A DNA stretch of 64,000 nt from Bacteroidetes bacterium UBA5697 (lineage in GTDB: Bacteria; Bacteroidota; Bacteroidia; B-17B0; Aurantibacillaceae): contig DIHL01000055.1 of assembly GCA_002420145.1 (NCBI GenBank), forward strand, positions 34,913 to 98,912, given 5' to 3'. The notes under the pieces are model-generated. The model was not told the DNA's origin. It did no database searches and saw only the letters and a program-made list of their open reading frames with translations. This document shows, in pieces, positions 58,703-64,000 of this stretch; positions within the stretch are counted from its first letter, which is position 1, and each line of letters begins with the position of its first letter. The translations under genes were made by a program, and so were the position numbers.

Positions 58703-59410
58703 ATGAATATTGCATTATTAGGATACGGAAAAATGGGTAAAGAGATAGAAGCTATCGCTTTGCAAAGAGGACATACAATTATTTTAAAAGTAGATGAAAG
58801 TAATGCGTCTACGTTCTCTAAAGAAGAGTTACAAAAAGCAGATGTAGCTATTGAATTTAGTACACCACATACTGTTATTACTAACATCAAAAAATGTTTT
58901 GATGCTCAAGTTCCTATTGTAGTTGGTACAACTGGCTGGTACGATTCGTTTAAACAAATTGAAACAGAATGTAAACAAAAAAATGGCGCTTTATTTCATG
59001 CTACTAATTTTAGCTTAGGCGTTAATTTATTTTTTAAAGTAAATTCTTACTTAGCTGATTTAATGAACAAATACGATTCGTATAATGTGGAAATGGAAGA
59101 AATTCATCACATTCATAAATTAGATAAACCAAGTGGAACAGCTATTTCATTAGCAAATCAAGTACTTGATAAAATTGGACGCAAAAAAAAATGGAGCATT
59201 ACGGATAATAAGCCTGAAACCTTATTTATTAAAGATGTGAGAGAAGGCGAAGTTCCTGGTACACATATTATCAAATATACATCAGCAGTGGATGATATTG
59301 AAATCATGCATAAAGCTCATAACCGTAAAGGCTTTGCTTTAGGCGCCGTTATAGCAGCCGAATATATTAAAGGTAAAAAAGGTATATTTACAATGAACGA
59401 TTTAATTTAA
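58703..59410 (+). CDS. dapB: 4-hydroxy-tetrahydrodipicolinate reductase
   Basis: NAD(P)H-dependent reductase of the lysine/DAP pathway, 235 residues. MNIALLGYGKMGKEIEAIAL is the nucleotide-binding start. VGTTGWYDS and FHATNFSLGVNLFFKV line the site, and EIHHIHKLDKPSGTAISLAN carries the catalytic His and Lys (E-x-H-H-x-x-K-x-D-x-P-S-G-T-A). It lacks the N-terminal extension of the E. coli enzyme, as is common in Bacteroidota. It supplies meso-DAP for peptidoglycan, in line with nearby lepB and par genes, while lysC/lysA are 38 kb away. Confidence 0.96.
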   Translation: MNIALLGYGKMGKEIEAIALQRGHTIILKVDESNASTFSKEELQKADVAIEFSTPHTVITNIKKCFDAQVPIVVGTTGWYDSFKQIETECKQKNGALFHATNFSLGVNLFFKVNSYLADLMNKYDSYNVEMEEIHHIHKLDKPSGTAISLANQVLDKIGRKKKWSITDNKPETLFIKDVREGEVPGTHIIKYTSAVDDIEIMHKAHNRKGFALGAVIAAEYIKGKKGIFTMNDLI

Positions 59411-59415
59411 AATAC

Positions 59416-59468
59416 GCTTCGACTCCGCTCAGCGTGACACTACTTTGTCAGTCTAAGCAAAGTCGAAG
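59416..59468. repeat. BIME-like inverted REP pair between dapB and lepB
   Basis: Two arms of about 22 nt (59417-59438 and 59447-59468) are inverted copies with several mismatches, both beginning or ending cttcgact. The left arm, gcttcgactccgctcag from 59416, is a variant of the element found inside gcvP and ispG. An 8-nt loop separates the arms. Confidence 0.7.
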
Positions 59469-59536
59469 ACATACAATATCTAAACAAGAAAAAACATTTT
59501 CAAACAACCAAACTCTAAAAACTAATAACTTTAAAT

Positions 59537-61318
59537 ATGGGCAACATTATTTTTCTAATACTCGTTTTAATTTCATTTGTAGGCTTATATAAAATATTTG
59601 AAAAAGCTGGTTTACCTGCATGGAAAGCGCTAATTCCAGTATATAATTTTTGGTTAGTAGGTACCATCATTAATCGTCCAAAATGGTGGGGATTAATTAT
59701 GATTGTTCCTGGTGTGAATTTAATTATGTACGGTGTATATGGTTTTCATTTAGCACGTGCGTTTAAAAAACGTATGAATAATGATTTAGTATATGCTTCT
59801 TTAATGCCTTACATTTATTTTGCTTATTTAGGTTTTAACAAAGACATTAAATATTTCGGAGTTACTGATATTAAATCTGAATCATCATTTATTAAAAACT
59901 GGGCCGACCCAATTATTTTTGCAGTAGTTGCAGCATCAATTATTCGTGGTTTCTTTTTCGAAGCATTCACTATTCCAACTTCTTCATTAGAAAAATCATT
60001 AATGGTAGGTGATTTCTTATTTGTAAATAAGGTGTGTTATGGTGCTAAAGTACCACAAACACCTATCGCTTTTCCTTTTGCGCACCATACTTTACCATTT
60101 ACCGAAAGCACTAAATCATATTTAGAGTGGATTAAAATTCCTTACTTAAGATTGCCAGGATATTCAAAACCTAAAAATGGAGAAATAGTAGTATTTAACT
60201 ATCCTGATGGAGATACTGTAGCATTAGGTGCTCAAAACATGAGCTACTATCAATTAGTAAGAGAAATTGCAACAAGTATTAAACAAGAAGAAGGCGGAAA
60301 AAAATCTGATGCATATTACAAAGAACAAGCTTGGAGTTACGTGAACAGTCAACAAAAACCATTTGGAGCAATTACTGGCCGACCTGTAGATAAAAGAGAG
60401 CATTACGTGAAACGTTGTGTTGCTATTGCAGGAGACAAAATAGAAATCAAAGACGGAGAAATTTTTATCAATGATAAAAAACAAGAAATGCCTGAGCATG
60501 CTCAGCACCATTATATTGTAGCTACAAAAGGCAATATGTTTGGCGAAAATAGTCAAAGTAAAACTCGTGAGATGGTTTTATCAAACTATGAATTACTAGA
60601 GCAATATGATATCTATGTAACAGAAGCTTCAAAAATTGATGGACGTAGTAATGCGGATACTTCTTTTTACAACTTAAATATGCCTGCAGATGTGGCTAAT
60701 AAAATTAAACAATTACCAGGCGTATTATCTGTGAATAGAGAAATTGAACCGAAAGGTTTACGTGACCCTCGCATATTCCCACACAACAATAGTTACGCAT
60801 GGAATAACGATAACTTTGGACCATTAGTTTTACCATCAGAAGGAATGACGATTAAAATTGATACTGGCAATATTTGTTTATACGAAAAAATGCTAAGCAC
60901 TTATGATAATGGCATTCATCAAATTACAAAATCTGGGGCGCAAGTATTATATGACGGAAAACCAATTACTTCTTACACCTTTAAACAAGGTTACTATTGG
61001 ATGATGGGAGATAATCGTCACAATTCAGCAGATAGTCGTAGTTGGGGTGTTGTACCATTTGACCACGTGGTTGGTCGACCTGTATTTGTTTGGTTTAGTA
61101 TGAAAGATCCTAAAAACAATCCTATCACAGGTCAATCTATCTTAGGTTCATTAACTAAAAATTCTCATGATGGTAAATTCCGTTGGGAGCGTTTTATGTG
61201 TTATGTGGGCGAAGATGGATTAGTGTCTTGGAAAATACCTGTAGCTATTTTAGCCATATTAGGTTTTGGTTATAGTTTCTTGAGCAAAAGAAGAGAGAAA
61301 AAGAAACTAAAAAAATAA
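59537..61318 (+). CDS. lepB: Signal peptidase I, long Bacteroidota form
   Basis: Membrane-bound serine protease cleaving Sec signal peptides, 593 residues. The N-terminal 110 residues form a DUF5684-like hydrophobic domain (GLYKIFEKAGLPAWKALIPV, NFWLVGTIINRPKWWGLIMI). A further helix (PIIFAVVAASIIRGFFFEAF) precedes the active site. The nucleophile is Ser150 in IPTSSLEKSL and the base is Lys292 in HYVKRCVAIAGD. The C part has YYWMMGDNRHNSADSRSWGV. A last helix (VAILAILGFGYSFL) ends near the C terminus. An insert of about 150 residues between box D and box E (about 300-480) makes it much longer than the E. coli enzyme. DUF3820 follows after 2 nt. Confidence 0.94.
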   Translation: MGNIIFLILVLISFVGLYKIFEKAGLPAWKALIPVYNFWLVGTIINRPKWWGLIMIVPGVNLIMYGVYGFHLARAFKKRMNNDLVYASLMPYIYFAYLGFNKDIKYFGVTDIKSESSFIKNWADPIIFAVVAASIIRGFFFEAFTIPTSSLEKSLMVGDFLFVNKVCYGAKVPQTPIAFPFAHHTLPFTESTKSYLEWIKIPYLRLPGYSKPKNGEIVVFNYPDGDTVALGAQNMSYYQLVREIATSIKQEEGGKKSDAYYKEQAWSYVNSQQKPFGAITGRPVDKREHYVKRCVAIAGDKIEIKDGEIFINDKKQEMPEHAQHHYIVATKGNMFGENSQSKTREMVLSNYELLEQYDIYVTEASKIDGRSNADTSFYNLNMPADVANKIKQLPGVLSVNREIEPKGLRDPRIFPHNNSYAWNNDNFGPLVLPSEGMTIKIDTGNICLYEKMLSTYDNGIHQITKSGAQVLYDGKPITSYTFKQGYYWMMGDNRHNSADSRSWGVVPFDHVVGRPVFVWFSMKDPKNNPITGQSILGSLTKNSHDGKFRWERFMCYVGEDGLVSWKIPVAILAILGFGYSFLSKRREKKKLKK

Positions 61319-61320
61319 TC

Positions 61321-61536
61321 TTGCAAAACTCCGAAATCCTATTAGAATTAGTTAAAGTGAAAATGCCCTTTGGAAGATACAAAGGCTATACTTTAGCTAA
61401 TTTACCTGTTTCGTATCTTGAATGGTTTCAGCGAAAAGGTTTTCCTGATGGTAAATTAGGAATGATGTTAGCTACGATGTACGAAATCAAATCTAATGGA
61501 CTAGAGTATTTGTTGGAGCCATTGAAGAAATTATAA
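61321..61536 (+). CDS. DUF3820 family small protein
   Basis: A 71-residue protein with the DUF3820 core MPFGRYKGYTLANLPVSYLE followed by WFQRKGFPDGKLGMMLATMY. The family is small and of unknown function. The start is a TTG 2 nt after lepB. An internal ATG (residue 14) begins exactly at the core, so a shorter form is possible. It is translationally linked to lepB. Confidence 0.85.
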   Translation: MQNSEILLELVKVKMPFGRYKGYTLANLPVSYLEWFQRKGFPDGKLGMMLATMYEIKSNGLEYLLEPLKKL

Positions 61537-61620
61537 AAACTGTCAGGCGAAGGTACAAAAAGTCGAACTAAACTTTATAGAGATTTATTGAAAATAGTTC
61601 GGTTAAAAGAATTCTTTTAA

Positions 61621-61648
61621 ACAAAAAGCGTCAATTGACGCTTTTTGT
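61621..61648. terminator. Perfect 28-nt palindrome, probable bidirectional terminator
   Basis: The arms acaaaaagcgtcaa and ttgacgctttttgt are exact complements and end in A- and T-runs on each side. The centre is aatt, so a loop forms only after a few bases unpair. It lies 85 nt after DUF3820 and downstream of the toxin operon on the other strand. Confidence 0.75.
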
Positions 61649-61689
61649 GGTATACATATTTTATTCAAAAAAAAACATCTACAAAACGA

Positions 61690-61715
61690 AAAAACTACGT
61701 ACTACCGTAGTTTTT
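61690..61715. repeat. Hairpin aaaaactacg / cgtagttttt
   Basis: Ten-base perfect arms with a 6-nt loop lie 41 nt beyond the 28-nt palindrome. T- and A-runs at the ends give it terminator form in both directions. The minus-strand orientation could close the toxin-immunity transcript. Confidence 0.6.
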
Positions 61716-61969
61716 CCTTCGGAAAATGTAAAAAATATTTTTAAACTAGCAAACCTTTATCAGCTGTGCTATAGGCTGTAAACCTATGGAAAAAGGATAG
61801 AAGAAAAAATATGTGTAATAATTTTATATCTTAATTAGTTTTATCTTATATAATCATCCTTTAAATACTTAAAAGGGTCTTAGCTTTTTGTTAGTAACTG
61901 TAAACAAAGGGAATTACAAATAACATATTCAGTAAAAGCAGAATATAAAGTAATTGTTTAAACCCTATT

Positions 61970-62104
61970 TTACTTCGCAATGATATATCCATACAGGTGT
62001 TCTTTAATTTCTGATTCACTTACAATGATTGTTTCTCCATTTGCTCTTCCCCAAGTGAATACTTTAAAGCTGTATTTAATTCTATAATTGAATTGGTTTA
62101 TAAC
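61970..62104 (-). pseudogene. Orphan C-terminal coding fragment after the immunity gene
   Basis: Just past the immunity gene, the minus strand has a 44-codon open stretch without ATG that reads like protein: YRIKYSFKVFTWGRANGETI, then IVSESEIKEHLYGYIIAK and a stop at 61970-61972. It begins in another frame overlapping the last codons of the immunity gene (62082-62104). It could be the remnant of a displaced gene, or the true tail of a frameshifted one. I do not recognise the family. Confidence 0.4.
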
Positions 62105-62318
62105 TTAATGCTTTATCAACGACCTCTTCTACCGTTGGATTATATTGAGAAATATCATCTATATTTGAATCATAATTCTCAGGATAATAAAACAAATTAG
62201 CTCCATCTGGATGCGGAACATTTGTGTTAAATAAATTGAACATAGCATTAATTTCTTCTTCTGTGCCTTCGCAGTTTACTATTTTTTTGCCTAGATTAAT
62301 TAATTCTTCTCTTGTCAT
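62082..62318 (-). CDS. Colicin/pyocin DNase immunity protein (Im9-like)
   Basis: A 78-residue acidic helical protein of the colicin-pyocin immunity family. The hallmark is VPHPDGANLFYYPEN (in Im9, as I recall it, HPSGSDLIYYP), with Tyr44-Tyr45 matching the Tyr54-Tyr55 pair that anchors immunity proteins on the DNase. The N part TREELINLGKKIVNCEGTEE aligns with helix I and the start of helix II. It lies 14 nt downstream of the DNase toxin on the same strand, the usual order. It should bind the nuclease exosite and protect the producer. It is slightly shorter than Im9 (86) at both ends. Confidence 0.92.
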   Translation of the reverse strand: MTREELINLGKKIVNCEGTEEEINAMFNLFNTNVPHPDGANLFYYPENYDSNIDDISQYNPTVEEVVDKALSYKPIQL

Positions 62319-62332
62319 TTCTGAAATTTATT

Positions 62333-64000
62333 TTAATAACCATATCCATAATGATATGCTGGGTTTAGTATTTCTTTATGGTATTTAGGAGTAACGATGT
62401 ATAGATTGTCCATATTATACACAGCCCCTCCTTGATTAATTGGTGTTTTATGATGCAGTATGTAGGATTGCTGTCCGCCTATTTGCTGAGATGATCTAAC
62501 GTATGGTGCAAGTCCTCCTTTCATTCTTTGTATGTTTTGAGCATTAAATTGTTTTGATAAAATAGGATCATTGGCTACTTCTTTCCAAAATGCTTCTCTA
62601 AATTTATCAAACGATGAAAAGGTTTTGTTTTTTAATTCGTCAGCTATTTGTTTAGGAAATAGCCCCGCATTCCCTTCTGTGCCTCGTAACCATTTACCTG
62701 CAATCTCAATTCCATCACCAATAGCTGTACCTGAAATATTTCTTGCGTTTGCCAAAACAGTAGCATCTTCTCCCCCATGGGCAAACACCGTTAATTCATT
62801 ACTAAAATCTACTGCTTGATTATAATTTGAATTTGTAAATCTTATATTTCGTTTTTTAGTAAAGGCTTTGGGCTGAGCTCCATCCGAAAAAGCAACCACA
62901 CTTACAAACCATTCGGTTAAGTTGCTTCCAATAATTTCCCATTTAAGCCATTCTGCTCTAGCTTTATTGTGCCTTGCTAAAATTTTAGAGGTTTTATTAC
63001 TTGCTCCTGATGCAGATGTAACTTTATTCCGTTCTTGTTGCCAACCATTTTTGCCATGTAAAAACTGAACTATAAAATGGTCTTGCCATATTAATTCCAT
63101 CAATTGTAAAAATTGGCAAAATTTATCTTGCATTTCTCCAATGGTGGCATTTGGAGGAAATAATATTTTTAATTCATTATCATTTTTATAACCATAAATA
63201 AAATCACTACTTAAATCACTCCAAATGTTTTTAGTATTATAATCCAATTGATAGCGTTTAGCAACCATTTCTTCCGCTTTAGCAATATATGCATCTGAGA
63301 GAGAAATGTTTATGTCTGAATTATCCGATTCATTTACAATACAGAAAATACCGCCACCTAAGGAATTAGCATTATTTACAGTATTTAAATTACTTTGAAA
63401 ATTATTAACTGTATTAGGATGACTAGCTAAATATTGTTTTATGGCATTATCATCATTACTACAAAATAGAGGTGTATTGTTATTTGAGGTTGTAGGAGAA
63501 AGTACGCCATTAAAAGCATTAATAAACGCACTATCTCCACTTTGTTGCACCTGTTGGCACATTTGCTGTAATGAGTTGATTAACGTCGTAGTATCGTTGG
63601 TGTTATTAAAATTTGTGAACACATTATTTAATGAGTCATTCAAAGTTTCCCAATCATGCAACCAATTAGTAACACCCTTAGTAACCGCATAAAAATTACC
63701 TGAGAGCACAGTTTGATTATCATCTACAAACACATTATCAAAGGTTACGTTTAGTAAGCTACCAAACATAGGCACAAACACTTTACCAGTGCCGCTAAAA
63801 TAACCAGCACCGCCCTGCACACTTGTAACCAATACCTCAAACAAACCTGCCTTAAAGCGCATGCCCTGTGTAGCAAAAGCCAAAGGCACAATAGCTTGCC
63901 CTGCTTGTGGCACAATTTGGTCGCCACAAGCAATAACAGGCTTTGTAGGAGTAGTAAAAGTAGTTGTATTGCTCCAAGGACCAATGTAACCATCGTTTGC
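62333..64000 (-). CDS. Polymorphic toxin with colicin E9-type HNH DNase domain (5' partial)
   Basis: The C-terminal 555 residues of a larger protein. The frame is open to the window edge, so the GTG at 63913 is not its start. The first residues (NDGYIGPWSNTTTFTTP) look like the end of an Fn3/Ig-type strand. Residues about 45-110 (FKAGLFEVLVTSVQGGAGYF then SGTGKVFVP) form a module I associate with large Bacteroidota toxins. About 110-420 is helical and unassigned. The last 140 residues are the DNase: GKWLRGTEGNAGLFPKQIAD, FDKFREAFWKEVANDPILSK, RMKGGLAPYVRSSQ and YILHHKTPINQGGAVYNMDN. His516, His517, Asn532 and His541 align with E9 His102, His103, Asn118 and His127. Leu545 replaces His131 and Ile514 replaces Glu100. 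Immunity gene follows. Confidence 0.9.
   Translation of the reverse strand, partial: ANDGYIGPWSNTTTFTTPTKPVIACGDQIVPQAGQAIVPLAFATQGMRFKAGLFEVLVTSVQGGAGYFSGTGKVFVPMFGSLLNVTFDNVFVDDNQTVLSGNFYAVTKGVTNWLHDWETLNDSLNNVFTNFNNTNDTTTLINSLQQMCQQVQQSGDSAFINAFNGVLSPTTSNNNTPLFCSNDDNAIKQYLASHPNTVNNFQSNLNTVNNANSLGGGIFCIVNESDNSDINISLSDAYIAKAEEMVAKRYQLDYNTKNIWSDLSSDFIYGYKNDNELKILFPPNATIGEMQDKFCQFLQLMELIWQDHFIVQFLHGKNGWQQERNKVTSASGASNKTSKILARHNKARAEWLKWEIIGSNLTEWFVSVVAFSDGAQPKAFTKKRNIRFTNSNYNQAVDFSNELTVFAHGGEDATVLANARNISGTAIGDGIEIAGKWLRGTEGNAGLFPKQIADELKNKTFSSFDKFREAFWKEVANDPILSKQFNAQNIQRMKGGLAPYVRSSQQIGGQQSYILHHKTPINQGGAVYNMDNLYIVTPKYHKEILNPAYHYGYGY

Larger units (their letters stand above)
61537..61969. other. 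Gene-poor AT-rich stretch with several hairpins
   Basis: This is the longest interval without a gene in the window. I see a perfect palindrome at 61621-61648, a hairpin at 61690-61715, another at 61712-61726 (ttttcc/ggaaaa), and a small one with atagg/cctat arms near 61770-61790. The rest (61800-61969) is AT-rich and holds no frame I would call. It marks the border between the lepB operon and the toxin locus. Confidence 0.6.

Noticed and set aside
62571..62819. Open frame antisense to the DNase domain
   Set aside because: The opposite strand carries the conserved nuclease domain. The antisense peptide shows no family features.
63751..63993. Alternative-frame leucine-rich frame near the right edge
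   Set aside because: It overlaps the toxin frame, which is open to the edge with sensible Fn3-like sequence. The alternative is low-complexity Leu/Val text.
1..64000. tRNA or rRNA genes
   Set aside because: No stretch with a T-arm GGTTCGAATCC-type core and matching acceptor stem was seen in the intergenic gaps, and no rRNA sequence was recognised.

Overview
The window comes from an AT-rich Bacteroidota chromosome. The direct evidence is a complete porP-gldK-gldL-gldM-gldN locus (type IX secretion core), two more secreted proteins with 'YPNP...G-Y' C-terminal sorting domains, a gliding-associated C-terminal (CHU_C, type B) cargo with its own PorP/SprF, a gldI lipoprotein, the long Bacteroidota-type IspG and LepB, and several starts preceded by a TAnnTTTG -7 box with no Shine-Dalgarno. 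I cannot name a genus. No tRNA, rRNA or CRISPR array was seen.

Layout. 1-8.1 kb: the tail of a LolD-like ABC ATPase, then on the minus strand an NAD(P)H-hydrate repair enzyme, an MFS transporter, a YycJ-like metallo-hydrolase, a RAYT/IS200-like transposase among short palindromes, and glycine dehydrogenase gcvP. 8.2-15 kb: two tandem GT-C membrane glycosyltransferase paralogues, then a tight minus-strand operon tatA-gldI-FKBP-FKBP-cyclophilin/FKBP. 15-25 kb: a 1242-aa secreted beta-helix protein, lysC-lysA, a secreted protein of unknown role, an NTF2-like protein and a UbiD decarboxylase. 25-31.5 kb: the type IX secretion/gliding locus. 31.8-38.3 kb: a cyclase-family hydrolase, ispG, a three-gene TPR / type-B cargo / PorP unit and a RecD-like helicase. 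38.4-43.7 kb: a nucleotide-sugar operon (aminotransferase, UDP-glucose dehydrogenase, UDP-xylose synthase, acylphosphatase), interrupted by a four-helix-bundle gene between inverted repeats, then a secreted T9SS cargo. 43.8-53.1 kb: an eleven-gene minus-strand convoy including gmhA/hddC/gmhB for GDP-heptose, a GT2, an LtaS-like sulfatase and an M42 peptidase. 53.3-61.5 kb: rnhA, an ORF6N protein, small redox and VOC proteins, then parA-parB-DUF5683-dapB-lepB-DUF3820. 62-64 kb: a colicin E9-type DNase toxin (5' end off the window) followed by an Im9-like immunity gene and an orphan C-terminal coding fragment.

How it fits together. Most of the window is envelope biology. The T9SS core, its cargos, the periplasmic PPIases, TatA and LepB handle export. 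The sugar genes (UDP-xylose, GDP-heptose, GT2, GT-C pair, aminotransferase) plausibly feed surface polysaccharide or glycan. Housekeeping blocks (lysine/DAP synthesis, chromosome partition, IspG, GcvP) lie between.

The least ordinary content is of two kinds. First, the DNase toxin-immunity pair at the right edge has a canonical colicin fold signature but two substituted active-site positions. Second, a layer of small repeats runs through the whole window: palindromes of several families, some inserted in frame inside gcvP, ispG and a glycosyltransferase (the last shown by comparison with its neighbouring paralogue), inverted repeats around a four-helix-bundle gene with a gene-less copy elsewhere, and an identical 19-nt palindrome at two loci, one next to an ORF6N gene.
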